From Peptostreptococcus stomatis DSM 17678 (GTDB lineage Bacteria > Bacillota > Clostridia > Peptostreptococcales > Peptostreptococcaceae), in the NCBI RefSeq assembly GCF_000147675.1, contig NZ_ADGQ01000044.1, positions 1 to 51,430 of the forward strand: a DNA stretch of 51,430 nucleotides. Direction: 5' to 3'. Both the position numbers and the translations under genes were made by a program. This document shows positions 19,802 to 27,700 of this stretch, in pieces (within the stretch, counting starts at the first letter, position 1; the number at the start of each line of letters is the position of its first letter). The notes under the pieces are model-generated. The model was given only the letters and a program-made list of their open reading frames with translations, searched no databases and was not told the origin of the DNA.

Positions 19802-19834
19802 ATTATACCACAGTAACATGACACCTTTTGTCAT
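19802..19834 (-). promoter_or_regulatory. Promoter and palindromic operator of the yafY-like gene
   Basis: Minus-strand TATAAT (19802-19807) lies 19 nt before the chosen start codon. The perfect palindrome ATGACA-N5-TGTCAT (19818-19834) overlaps the -35 position, where the match is poor (CAAAAG). The spacing to the -10 box is nearly the same as at 18854-18886. Confidence 0.65.
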
Positions 19835-19854
19835 ATTATATTATTTTCTATAAC

Positions 19855-19881
19855 AAATCCCCCAGATAAACTGGGGGATTT
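19855..19881. other. Strong GC-rich hairpin upstream of the yafY-like promoter
   Basis: AAATCCCCCAG and CTGGGGGATTT form a perfect 11-bp stem with a 5-nt loop. No U-run follows on either strand, so it is not a textbook terminator. It may back up the terminator next to it and insulate the regulator from readthrough. Confidence 0.6.
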
Positions 19882-19887
19882 ATTATA

Positions 19888-19938
19888 GAAAAAACGCCGG
19901 ATTGGTAAGTTCCGACGTCTCTGCACTATAATAGTGCA
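19888..19938 (-). terminator. Terminator region of the 217-residue protein gene (two hairpins)
   Basis: On the minus strand ACGTCGGA pairs with TCCGGCGT (19894-19901 with 19911-19918, one G-U) and is followed by a T run (19888-19893). Just before it, 19922-19938 is a perfect 7-bp palindrome, TGCACTA-TAA-TAGTGCA. Confidence 0.7.
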
Positions 19939-19982
19939 TGTTATTATGGTAGTTTTGTAAAAAAACAAAAAGTAATAGCAAA

Positions 19983-20636
19983 TTAATTAGCTAGGGCTGT
20001 CTTAAGGCTCTCATTTCTATATGAAAGGTCCTTGTTGTCTGTTGGAACCATGACAACTGAATAACGTTTACCTTCAACAAAGAAAACTACGACCTTCTTG
20101 TCCTTAAAGTTATATTCCCTATACTTATCCATTTCCACGTTGCATACCTTACGAATCTGGTCCATCTCATTAGAATCTGCCAACATGAACTGGGCATCTG
20201 ACTTCATCAGTAAATTGATTAGGTTTCTTTCCTCACCAATTTCATAAATCTTATACTTTCTCAAGATCTTTTCTAACTGGTCATCTGTTAGTGCAACGCT
20301 AATTGGATTACCCTTGTCATCCTTCAATATAGAACCACTTATATCCTGAACATGTACAGGATGTAATTCATCTGGCCTTACATCGATAACCTTACTAAAG
20401 TGTACGTACTGCTTGTTACTTACATAGCCTTCATTCTTGATTTCAACGAATCCAGGAATCAGACCAATGCAGAAAGATTCAATAGAATCCTTGCTAAACT
20501 TGTTAGATATAGGCAAAATCTTCACAGTATTTTTGTCTTCGTCTATATCCAAAATAACTGCGTAGTCTAAAGAGTATGTCTCATAGTCTACATCATCTAG
20601 TGCAAAAAAGTTATACCTTATAATATCACCTAACAT
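19983..20636 (-). CDS. Uncharacterised 217-residue protein
   Basis: No family recognised with confidence. It has no signal peptide or membrane segment, so it is probably cytoplasmic. The first 70 residues (LGDIIRYNFFALDDV, then YAVILDIDEDKNTVKILPIS) resemble small beta-barrel proteins of the PemK/MazF or SH3 type in pattern only. The rest mixes a helical middle (LTDDQLEKILRKYKI) and a C-terminal strand pair (KKVVVFFVEGKRYSVVMVP). It stands alone: a weak promoter lies upstream (TAGACT-17-TAATAT, 20687-20715), ggaggtg lies just before the ATG, and a terminator follows. Codon use is like its neighbours. Confidence 0.75.
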   Translation of the reverse strand: MLGDIIRYNFFALDDVDYETYSLDYAVILDIDEDKNTVKILPISNKFSKDSIESFCIGLIPGFVEIKNEGYVSNKQYVHFSKVIDVRPDELHPVHVQDISGSILKDDKGNPISVALTDDQLEKILRKYKIYEIGEERNLINLLMKSDAQFMLADSNEMDQIRKVCNVEMDKYREYNFKDKKVVVFFVEGKRYSVVMVPTDNKDLSYRNESLKTALAN

Positions 20637-20686
20637 TAGCTACACCTCCACTTAATATTCAACGTCAGGAAATCATTTCCAACCTT

Positions 20687-20715
20687 ATATTAACATACTT
20701 TCAACCTTAAGTCTA
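20687..20715 (-). promoter_or_regulatory. Possible promoter of the 217-residue protein gene
   Basis: Minus-strand TAGACT (20710-20715), 17-nt spacer, TAATAT (20687-20692), about 50 nt before the ATG. Both boxes are weak matches. Confidence 0.4.
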
Positions 20716-20725
20716 GTGTTTTTTA

Positions 20726-20768
20726 CAAAAAAATAAGGCATTTGAATAATAATTCAATGTACCTTATT
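20726..20768 (-). terminator. Intrinsic terminator of ptsI
   Basis: On the minus strand AATAAGGTACATTGAAT pairs imperfectly with ATTCAAATGCCTTATT, followed by a T run (forward A-run at 20727-20733). The AT-rich 146 nt between it and the ptsI stop hold no gene that I can see. Confidence 0.75.
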
Positions 20769-20914
20769 TGTCTAAAAGCACTCTAAGCCTTGATATAATA
20801 GGGTTTTTTAATCCTAAAAAACTTATTAGTATATCATATATTTTTTATTTTTAGGGATATTTTGCTCATATATCCTAAATATATTATACTATATTAATCC
20901 CTTTTAATCCTTGT

Positions 20915-22630
20915 CTACTTAGATTCTATAAACTTATCCATATAGGCTTCTATTTCCTTGGCTGTTCCTAGGACAAGAACCTCGTCAGAAAGTTTCTTCA
21001 TATCTGCTTCTGTAACAGAATTTATCAGCCTTCTAGCCCTTAAAATAGATATTGGTGACATAGAAAACTCATCTAGTCCAAATCCTAGTAGGATTGGAAT
21101 CATCTTCTGGTCCCCTGCTGCTTCACCACACATACCTACCCACTTACCTTCTTGGTGGGCGTTCTTTATTACAAGTTTGATTAATCTCAACACAGCTGGA
21201 TTAAACTGGTTATATAGGTAGCTAATCTTCTGGTTCATCCTGTCTACTGCACAAGTATACTGGATTAGGTCATTTGTGCCTATAGAGAAGAAGTCTACAT
21301 GCTTGGCTAATATATCAGAGATTACTGCTGCAGATGGTATTTCTATCATCATACCTAGTTCTACATCTTCAGAATATGCTATTGCTTCTGCCTTCAATTC
21401 ATCCTTGACCTTCTGGCACATTTCCTTAGCTGCCAATAATTCTTCTAGAGAAGATATCATCGGGAACATTATTCTAAGCTTGCCATAGACAGATGCCCTA
21501 TATAGGGCCCTTAACTGAGTCCTAAAGATGTCAGTCTTGTCTAGGCATAATCTTATAGCCCTGTAGCCCAAGAATGGATTCATCTCTTCATCCATTTCAA
21601 AGTAGCTTAGCTTCTTATCGCCACCTATATCAAGTGTCCTGATTACAACTGGCTTGCCGTCCATGCCTTCTAAAACCTTCTTATAGGCTTCATACTGGAT
21701 TTCTTCACTTGGGAATTCATCATTATTCATGTATAGGAATTCTGTCCTGTATAGACCCACACCTTCTGCATCGTTCTTAATCAGGCCTTCAACATCATCT
21801 GGAGTTCCTATATTACCAGCTAATTCAACCCTCTTACCATCTATTGTCCTAGATTCCTGACCCTTTAATAGGGCAAGGGCCTTCTTGTCTTCCTCAAATA
21901 CCCTCTTCTTTTCCTGGTACTCATCTATAAGGGCCTGGTCTGGATTGATATATACCTGTCCCTTGTCTCCATCAAATACTATAGTATCTCCGTCCTTAGC
22001 CTGGCATGTAATATCACTTAGACCAACTACGGCTGGAATTTCTAAAGTTCTTGACATTATGGCTGTATGAGAAGTTCTACCGCCTATATCAGTCAGGAAG
22101 CCCTGCACCATAGCCTTGTTCATTGTTGCAGTGTCAGAAGGAGTTAAATCATGGGCTACCAAGACAACTTCTTCATCTATAGCAGACAAGTCTACTATCT
22201 TTATACCTAGTATATGTCTAAGAACCCTATTAGTAACATCCTTTATATCTGCAGCCCTTTCCCTCATGTAGTCGTTGTCCATCGACTCAAATATAGTCAC
22301 AAACATATCCTTCACTTCATTTAGGGCGTATTCAGCATTTAGAGACTCTGACTTTATCTTGTTTTCTGCCTCACCTATGAATTCTGGATCTTCCAGTACC
22401 AAAAGATGGGCTCCAAATATTTCTGCTTCTTCTTCTCCAAGGTCGTTTGCAACCTTAGCCTTTACTTTTTCTAGTTCTGTCTTTGATATTTCAACCGCGT
22501 CATTTAATTTCTTAACTTCAGCTTCAAGATCATTGATAGCCTTTTTTTCTATTACTATTTCGTTTTCTTCTACTACTAGGGCCTTGCCTATTACAATTCC
22601 TGGTGATGCTCCAATACCATTAAATAACAT
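20915..22630 (-). CDS. ptsI: PTS phosphoenolpyruvate-protein phosphotransferase (Enzyme I)
   Basis: Enzyme I takes phosphate from PEP and passes it to HPr, starting all PTS sugar uptake. It has 571 residues, the standard length. The N-terminal HPr-binding helical domain is followed by the swivelling phosphohistidine domain (GGRTSHTAIMSR, H188) and the C-terminal PEP-binding barrel (GVGLYRTEFLYM, LDIGGDKKLSYF, FFSIGTNDLIQYT, GMCGEAAGD with the catalytic cysteine). The ATG at 22630 follows ggaggt by 5 nt; the open frame extends 5 codons further but would swallow the ribosome site. It lies 67 nt after ptsH, with a strong hairpin between. Confidence 0.97.
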   Translation of the reverse strand: MLFNGIGASPGIVIGKALVVEENEIVIEKKAINDLEAEVKKLNDAVEISKTELEKVKAKVANDLGEEEAEIFGAHLLVLEDPEFIGEAENKIKSESLNAEYALNEVKDMFVTIFESMDNDYMRERAADIKDVTNRVLRHILGIKIVDLSAIDEEVVLVAHDLTPSDTATMNKAMVQGFLTDIGGRTSHTAIMSRTLEIPAVVGLSDITCQAKDGDTIVFDGDKGQVYINPDQALIDEYQEKKRVFEEDKKALALLKGQESRTIDGKRVELAGNIGTPDDVEGLIKNDAEGVGLYRTEFLYMNNDEFPSEEIQYEAYKKVLEGMDGKPVVIRTLDIGGDKKLSYFEMDEEMNPFLGYRAIRLCLDKTDIFRTQLRALYRASVYGKLRIMFPMISSLEELLAAKEMCQKVKDELKAEAIAYSEDVELGMMIEIPSAAVISDILAKHVDFFSIGTNDLIQYTCAVDRMNQKISYLYNQFNPAVLRLIKLVIKNAHQEGKWVGMCGEAAGDQKMIPILLGFGLDEFSMSPISILRARRLINSVTEADMKKLSDEVLVLGTAKEIEAYMDKFIESK

Positions 22631-22653
22631 GACTACCTCCATCAAATATAAAT

Positions 22654-22683
22654 AAAATGTTAAGAGAAAACTCTTAACATTTT
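22654..22683 (-). promoter_or_regulatory. Perfect 13-bp hairpin between ptsH and ptsI (attenuator candidate)
   Basis: AAAATGTTAAGAG and CTCTTAACATTTT pair perfectly around a 4-nt loop. On the transcribed strand the stem runs into a T-rich stretch, so partial termination or mRNA 3'-end protection of ptsH is plausible. Confidence 0.7.
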
Positions 22684-22697
22684 ACAATCTAGTTATA

Positions 22698-22961
22698 CTA
22701 TTTTTCTCCAAAACCACTTTCTATTAATTCTACTATTGAATTTAAAGCTAATTCTTCGTCTTCTCCGTGAGTTTCAATAACTACTTCAGTACCCTTAGCT
22801 AGGCCTAACTTCATTATACCCATGATTGACTTAGCATTTACCTTTTCTCCACCACAAATTAATTCTACGCTTGACTTGAATTCAGATGCCTTCTTTACAA
22901 ACATACTAGCTGGTCTAGCATGTAAGCCTGTTTCATTGATAATTGTAACTTTCTTTTCCAT
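22698..22961 (-). CDS. ptsH: Phosphocarrier protein HPr
   Basis: Small PTS phosphocarrier, 87 residues. The catalytic histidine is in TGLHARPAS (H14 here, H15 in usual numbering). The regulatory serine of the HPr kinase site is present in NAKSIMGIM (S45, usual S46), so it should also act in CcpA-type carbon repression. The ATG at 22961 has ggagg 6 nt upstream. A well-formed promoter is at 23101-23129, giving a leader of about 130 nt. No hprK gene is in view. Confidence 0.97.
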   Translation of the reverse strand: MEKKVTIINETGLHARPASMFVKKASEFKSSVELICGGEKVNAKSIMGIMKLGLAKGTEVVIETHGEDEELALNSIVELIESGFGEK

Positions 22962-23244
22962 AATAACCTCCAAAAAAAATTCTTGTATTTGTGAAAACCT
23001 AAGACATATAGACTTTCTAATAAACTATACTTTGATAAATGGTTTTGACGGATTGCGACCCTAGAGGTCATTTTTCGTCCCCATATATTCAACAAATAAT
23101 ATTATACCTATATATTACCCCAATTGCAAGGAAATTACTAGTATTTTATTTAAAATATTTTCTGTAAATTCTAAAAAATCCAAACTTACAATTTAAATTA
23201 AAAGGTCAAATATAAGACTTATATTATAGCCACTATATTTAAGT
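22962..23244 (-). other. ptsH leader and intergenic region
   Basis: No gene supported in these 283 nt. They hold the ptsH promoter (23101-23129) and a leader with a nested inverted repeat: outer GACG/CGTC at 23047-23050 and 23076-23079, inner GACC/GGTC at 23057-23060 and 23066-23069. A short palindrome (ATATAAG-A-CTTATAT, 23210-23224) after the upstream gene may be a weak terminator. Confidence 0.55.
23101..23129 (-). promoter_or_regulatory. Promoter of ptsHI
   Basis: Minus-strand TTGCAA (23124-23129), 17-nt spacer, TATAAT (23101-23106). It is one of the best sigma-A matches in the window. Confidence 0.75.
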
Positions 23245-24372
23245 CTACCTATAATTTATCCTATCTTTAATAATATCGGCCCTATGCTCATCTACAAATT
23301 TCAGGATACCCTCGCTAATGCCCTTGGCTATATCCTGTTGATATTTTTCACTCTCTAATTTACGGGCATCATCCTTGTTGCTTATAAAGCCACACTGGAC
23401 TATTACGGCTGGCATCTGAGTATAGTTTAAGATATCGAACTTTTTTTCTAAAACCCCCCTATCTTTCATTTCTATATAAGATACAGTTGTATTTTGTATG
23501 CTCTCTGCCATAAGTTTTGATAGGTTTTTCCTTTCAGGTTTGTCGGTTTTTCCTTTAGAAGTTCCCTTACTTGAATCTTCCTTATCTGAGTTTTCCTGGC
23601 TTGAAGACTTATTATTAGTATCGACATCACCTGTATCTATTTTGTCTTTTGAAGACTTGTCTCCCTTTTCCTTGTCTGTAGACTCGTCAGTTTTTTTAGA
23701 TTTATTTTCATCCTTAAGTGAGACAGTCTTCTTACTCTCATCTTTTATGAGTGAATCGTATTCTATATTCTCTGGACCAATGTAGAAGGTATCTATCCCC
23801 GAAGCATCATTCCTGTTTGCTTGGGCACTTAGTCTTATTGACACATAAAGGTCTGCCTGGTTCTTTTTTGCATAGGCCACCCTTTCTGATAGCTTCATAT
23901 CTTCATCGTAGGACCTCACCATGATTACATTTATATCTGCCTGGTCTGATAGGTTGTCCTTGACATATTTAGCAATTTCCAAGTTTATGTCTTTTTCTTT
24001 TTGACTACCTCTATAGGCTGTCATGCCTTCATTGATACCACCCTTGGCAGCATCTACGGCAACATTTATAACATTCCTCTTCTTCGCTTCCATAAGTTCT
24101 ATAGACTTTTGGTTTTGAGATGCTTCCAAAGCTTTTTTTGCCTGGGTATTTTTATGGTTCGACCAGACTAACCTCCCTATTGCAAAGAAAATTATAAATA
24201 TTATAAATAAAACCAAAAATAACCTGGATTTAATTATTTTTTTTCTTCTAGGTCTGGTCTTTCTTGCAGGATTATTAGGTCTTCTCTGCTTACTAGGTCT
24301 TCTCTGCTCATTAGGTCTCCTGGATCTTGAATTTCTATTTTGACCCTGCCTTGTCCTTGTCTTCTTTCCCAT
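23245..24372 (-). CDS. Membrane-anchored Amidase_3-like protein, probably catalytically inactive
   Basis: A 375-residue protein with an Arg-rich cytoplasmic tail (residues 1-49, containing short RRP repeats), one membrane helix (about 50-70) and an outside domain with the N-acetylmuramoyl-L-alanine amidase fold. Compared with the family, DPGHGG reads DAAKGG (K110 for the zinc His), the zinc Glu is kept (KEKD, E126), SIHAN reads SIRLS (R180 for the second zinc His), and the catalytic Glu before GFISN is Gln (Q326). A roughly 75-residue Ser/Lys/Asp-rich insert (about 208-282) interrupts the domain. Hydrolysis therefore seems unlikely; a wall-binding or regulatory role is possible. It follows the HAD gene by 16 nt and probably shares its promoter. 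Confidence 0.82.
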   Translation of the reverse strand: MGKKTRTRQGQNRNSRSRRPNEQRRPSKQRRPNNPARKTRPRRKKIIKSRLFLVLFIIFIIFFAIGRLVWSNHKNTQAKKALEASQNQKSIELMEAKKRNVINVAVDAAKGGINEGMTAYRGSQKEKDINLEIAKYVKDNLSDQADINVIMVRSYDEDMKLSERVAYAKKNQADLYVSIRLSAQANRNDASGIDTFYIGPENIEYDSLIKDESKKTVSLKDENKSKKTDESTDKEKGDKSSKDKIDTGDVDTNNKSSSQENSDKEDSSKGTSKGKTDKPERKNLSKLMAESIQNTTVSYIEMKDRGVLEKKFDILNYTQMPAVIVQCGFISNKDDARKLESEKYQQDIAKGISEGILKFVDEHRADIIKDRINYR

Positions 24373-24388
24373 ACCTTATTACCCCTCA

Positions 24389-25177
24389 CTAATCAATGGC
24401 AAATACTTCTTTGAGTGTAGATACCACCCCAAATTCATTATTACTAGGTGCAGTATACCTGGCTATCTGCTTGATTTTATCTATGGCATTATCCATAGCA
24501 TAACTATGATAGGCCTGGTTTATCATTTCAAAATCATTCATCTGGTCTCCAAAGGCCATAGTTTCTTTTGGACTTATACCAAGCATGGCCTGCATCTTGG
24601 CTATGGCCGTCCCCTTGTTTGTCCCCTTTGGAACTATATCCAACCAGTCAAAACCAGAGGTACATATACTGGCCTCGTCGGAAAACTCCTCTACCAATAG
24701 TTTAAAGTCGTTATAATATCCATTTTTTGAATGGACCGATATCTTAACTGGTAACTCCTCTATATGGGTCACATCCTTTACAATTTCAAATTTTGGCAAG
24801 TATATCCTGGCATTTTCCATGGATTCATCATCAGTCCTATCTATGTATGAGTAGTCTGATGTACAATACAAGATTCTCATATCGTCCAATTCCTTAAGTC
24901 TGGCCAAAAATTTATCGCTAATTTCCCTGGTTAGGGTTGCATTTACTATTGGCTGACCATCTATTTCCATAACAGCACCATTTTCTGCTACAAATAACAT
25001 CTGGTCCTTATATTTATCAAATACAGTCTTAAGGCTGGCCAACTGCCTGCCACTCGCTGCACAAAATTTCACATTTTTTTCCTTCAAGGCCTTAAAAACC
25101 TTATCAAATTCTGGACTCATTTCCTTATCATCATTTAGAAATGTACCATCCATGTCTACACTTATTAATTTTACCAT
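24389..25177 (-). CDS. Cof-type HAD-superfamily phosphatase
   Basis: A 262-residue HAD hydrolase of the Cof/IIB group. Motif I is DMDGTFLN near residue 8. Motif II lies in CAASGRQL. Motif III's lysine is near GTNKGTAI. Motif IV is FGDQMNDFEM. Members act on sugar phosphates, nucleotides or flavin mononucleotide with low specificity; the substrate here cannot be told. It is the first gene of a small operon with the Amidase_3-like gene, with its own promoter at 25220-25248. Confidence 0.9.
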   Translation of the reverse strand: MVKLISVDMDGTFLNDDKEMSPEFDKVFKALKEKNVKFCAASGRQLASLKTVFDKYKDQMLFVAENGAVMEIDGQPIVNATLTREISDKFLARLKELDDMRILYCTSDYSYIDRTDDESMENARIYLPKFEIVKDVTHIEELPVKISVHSKNGYYNDFKLLVEEFSDEASICTSGFDWLDIVPKGTNKGTAIAKMQAMLGISPKETMAFGDQMNDFEMINQAYHSYAMDNAIDKIKQIARYTAPSNNEFGVVSTLKEVFAID

Positions 25178-25219
25178 AAAGCCTCCCTGTTCTATTTATT
25201 ACTACTCGTCACCTATAAC

Positions 25220-25248
25220 ATTATATCATATACCGTCCTCTAGTTAAA
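25220..25248 (-). promoter_or_regulatory. Promoter of the HAD gene
   Basis: Minus-strand TTTAAC (25243-25248), 17-nt spacer, TATAAT (25220-25225). It is divergent from the LCP promoter about 60 nt away. Confidence 0.6.
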
Positions 25249-25284
25249 TCCAATAAAAAATTATCATATTTTTCCATATTCCCC

Positions 25285-25313
25285 TTTACTAGTCAAATGA
25301 TATTTAATATAAT
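25285..25313 (+). promoter_or_regulatory. Promoter of the first LCP gene
   Basis: Plus-strand TTTACT (25285-25290), 17-nt spacer, TATAAT (25308-25313), 36 nt before the chosen TTG start. Confidence 0.6.
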
Positions 25314-25349
25314 AGTTTATGTAACTTTAGAGAAAAGAAGGTGATATTT

Positions 25350-26390
25350 TTGTCTGCTCTTAGAAAATTCGTAATTTTTCTAGCAGTACTAGTTGTTACA
25401 ATTCCAATTACATTTGCAGGGGTTGTTTATTCGAAACTAAAAAGCATGCAATTAGATGGTAATTTTGATATGTTGGCTTCAAATAAATACAAGTATGATA
25501 ATGAAATTATTAATATACTTTTGGTTGGTAGTGACGGTCGACCTGGTGAGAAGGTTTCAAGGTCAGATTCCATGATGATATTGACTGTGGATAATAAGCA
25601 CAAAAAACTTAAACTAACTTCACTTGGTAGAGATACCTATGTCAAGATACCCAACCACGGTTTCCAGAAGCTAACTCATGCATATGCCTATGGCAAGGAA
25701 AAATTATTGATTCAAACAATAGAAGACAACTTTAAGTTGGATATACAAAACTATGCTCAGGTTGACTTTTTCTCCTTTATGGATATAGTTGATGCCCTGG
25801 GTGGTGTAGATGTAAATATTAAAAGTGAAGAAATTCCAGAATTAAACAAGTTTGTTGCAGAGTGCTACCGTTGGAGCAATCACAAAAATGGCCCTCTGAA
25901 GTACTTTAAGAAAAGTGGTCAACAAACCCTTGTCGGCTACCAGGCCCTTACTTACGCAAGAATAAGAAAGAGTGATGGTACTATGGAAAGGGATGATAGG
26001 CAGAGAAAGGTTATAGAAGCTATCATACACAAGGTTAATGGTATATCTATATCCAAGTATCCTAAGCTACTGGATGCAGTTAAGCCATATGTAAAGACTA
26101 ACATGACCCCTACAGAGATAATGTACCTGGGTAAGGATGTCCTATCAATAGGAAACTTGACCATAGACACTATGCAGTTCCCTCTTCATCCGGAAAATGA
26201 AGTTAAATTGCCTGAAGCTGGTTATGTAATACCATTTGAAAGCTATGAAGTGGATATCTTGCATAAGTATATATTTGATAATATAAAGTCTACAGCCAAT
26301 GAGATAGAAGAAGCTAGACGGGCTTGGAAGGAAGCTGGTAACCGAAGCCAGTACCTGACAGATTCAGAATACATGTCAGCAGCCCAATAG
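25350..26390 (+). CDS. LytR-CpsA-Psr (LCP) family glycopolymer ligase, copy 1
   Basis: LCP enzymes move lipid-linked anionic polymers onto peptidoglycan. The protein is about 346 residues with one N-terminal membrane helix (VIFLAVLVVTIPITFAGVVY) and an outside LCP domain. Family arginine and aspartate positions are in VGSDGRPGEKVSRSDSMMI, TSLGRDTYVKIP, LTHAYAYG, MDIVDALGGVDV and LTYARIRKSDGTMERDDRQR. I chose the TTG at 25350 because aaggtga precedes it by 5 nt; the GTG at 25341 would sit inside that ribosome site. It is a paralogue of the next gene and close to the polymer operon, so it probably links that polymer to the wall. Confidence 0.93.
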   Translation: MSALRKFVIFLAVLVVTIPITFAGVVYSKLKSMQLDGNFDMLASNKYKYDNEIINILLVGSDGRPGEKVSRSDSMMILTVDNKHKKLKLTSLGRDTYVKIPNHGFQKLTHAYAYGKEKLLIQTIEDNFKLDIQNYAQVDFFSFMDIVDALGGVDVNIKSEEIPELNKFVAECYRWSNHKNGPLKYFKKSGQQTLVGYQALTYARIRKSDGTMERDDRQRKVIEAIIHKVNGISISKYPKLLDAVKPYVKTNMTPTEIMYLGKDVLSIGNLTIDTMQFPLHPENEVKLPEAGYVIPFESYEVDILHKYIFDNIKSTANEIEEARRAWKEAGNRSQYLTDSEYMSAAQ

Positions 26391-26447
26391 TTAGATGGCT
26401 ATTTTTACAAACTTTAAAAACTAGATATAATGTTAAGAATTAAGAGT

Positions 26448-26498
26448 GGTAGGTATTTTAGTTGACACAAAACTAAATGCCTTACCCCTCTTTTTTTA
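26448..26498 (+). terminator. Intrinsic terminator of LCP copy 1
   Basis: GGTAGGTATTTTAGTT (26448-26463) pairs imperfectly with AACTAAATGCCTTACC (26471-26486), then a T run at 26490-26498. It separates the two LCP genes into distinct transcripts. Confidence 0.75.
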
Positions 26499-26560
26499 TT
26501 TCCAATTATGGTTAATTTAATATTAATATTATATAATCAACGAGAAAGGTAGGTGTTTAA

Positions 26561-27523
26561 ATGTTTAAACTCAGAAATTTCGTAAGACTTTTACTCGTAT
26601 TAGTCATAGCAATACCAGTTGGGACTTTTGCCCTAACAAGCTCTGTCCTAAGCGATATCCATAATTCAAATATAAATACAACTAGTCTAGATGACAAGTC
26701 CCATACAAGTAGGGACGGTATCAAAAATATACTAGTAATGGGTACAGATGCCAGACCAGGAGAAAATACTTCAAGAGCGGACTCCATGATGATTGTTACA
26801 ATAGACAGCGTCCACAAAGACATCAAGATAACATCTCTAGCCAGGGATACCTTGGTTAACATACCAGGTCATGGCAAGTCTAAATTGACACATGCCTATG
26901 CCTATGGCAAGGAAGACCTCTTGATAAGAACAGTTGAAAATAACTTTGATATAGATATAGATGAATTTGTCATGATAAACTTCCAGTCATTTATGGCTAT
27001 TATAGACAGCCTGGGTGGAGTTACAGTCGATGTAACCCAGAATGAACTTGCAGAATTAAATAAGTTTATCCCTGAGACATATTCATGGTCTACCAACAAG
27101 AATAAGGGAGAAATGGAATTGGTAAAATCTGCCGGTACACAAAAGCTAAACGGCTACCAGGCCCTATCCTATGCTAGAATCAGACACAATGATTCAGCCT
27201 TTGGTAGGGACAACAGACAAAGGATGATTGTATCGAGCATTATGAAGGAGATAAAGAATACTTCCTTCCTAAGGTACCCTCTCCTATTAAAGGCAGCTGC
27301 CCCATATATAGACTCAAGCATGTCACCAACCAAGATGATAAGACTTGGTCTCGAGGCTCTTAGAATAGGTACTGATAATATAAAACAAAAGGAATTCCCT
27401 CTTGTAGACAACCCTAGGTATACAACCAACGGTTCTTACAGAAGCTATGGATGGGTAATCAGGTTTGACCCTGACTCTGTTAAATTCCTAAAACAGTTTA
27501 TATTTGACGATATTGAGTACTAG
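26561..27523 (+). CDS. LytR-CpsA-Psr (LCP) family glycopolymer ligase, copy 2
   Basis: A 320-residue paralogue of the preceding gene with the same plan: an N-terminal membrane helix (LLLVLVIAIPVGTFAL) and an LCP domain (MGTDARPGENTSRADSMMI, TSLARDTLVNIPGHG, LTHAYAYG, IDSLGGVTVDV, LSYARIRHNDSAFGRDNRQR). The ATG has aaaggtaggtg upstream. C. difficile also has two LCP genes near its PSII polymer locus, and they differ in importance; which copy dominates here is unknown. An AT-rich possible promoter with TATAAT at 26532-26537 precedes it. Confidence 0.94.
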   Translation: MFKLRNFVRLLLVLVIAIPVGTFALTSSVLSDIHNSNINTTSLDDKSHTSRDGIKNILVMGTDARPGENTSRADSMMIVTIDSVHKDIKITSLARDTLVNIPGHGKSKLTHAYAYGKEDLLIRTVENNFDIDIDEFVMINFQSFMAIIDSLGGVTVDVTQNELAELNKFIPETYSWSTNKNKGEMELVKSAGTQKLNGYQALSYARIRHNDSAFGRDNRQRMIVSSIMKEIKNTSFLRYPLLLKAAAPYIDSSMSPTKMIRLGLEALRIGTDNIKQKEFPLVDNPRYTTNGSYRSYGWVIRFDPDSVKFLKQFIFDDIEY

Positions 27524-27570
27524 GCTTATAGCCTTCTATAAATATAACTTCTAAAAAATAATCAACACAA

Positions 27571-27614
27571 AAAATCGGGCTGTATTTGACACTAGATCAA
27601 GTCGGCCCGATTTT
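27571..27614. terminator. Bidirectional terminator between convergent LCP and symporter genes
   Basis: AAAATCGGGC (27571-27580) pairs with GCCCGATTTT (27605-27614), with further TTGA/TCAA pairing inside. A-runs precede and T-runs follow, so it works for both converging transcripts. The remaining 86 nt before the symporter stop hold nothing I can name. Confidence 0.8.
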
Positions 27615-27700
27615 GTATTTAGCAAAGTAAAAGTGTTAATATTTTTTAAGATAATATCTAAATTTAATTTTCTAACAATAATTAATTGGAGACCTCACAT

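Noticed and set aside
22895-23095. 66-codon minus-strand frame overlapping the ptsH start
   Set aside because: It overlaps ptsH in another frame and crosses its leader; no similarity or ribosome site.
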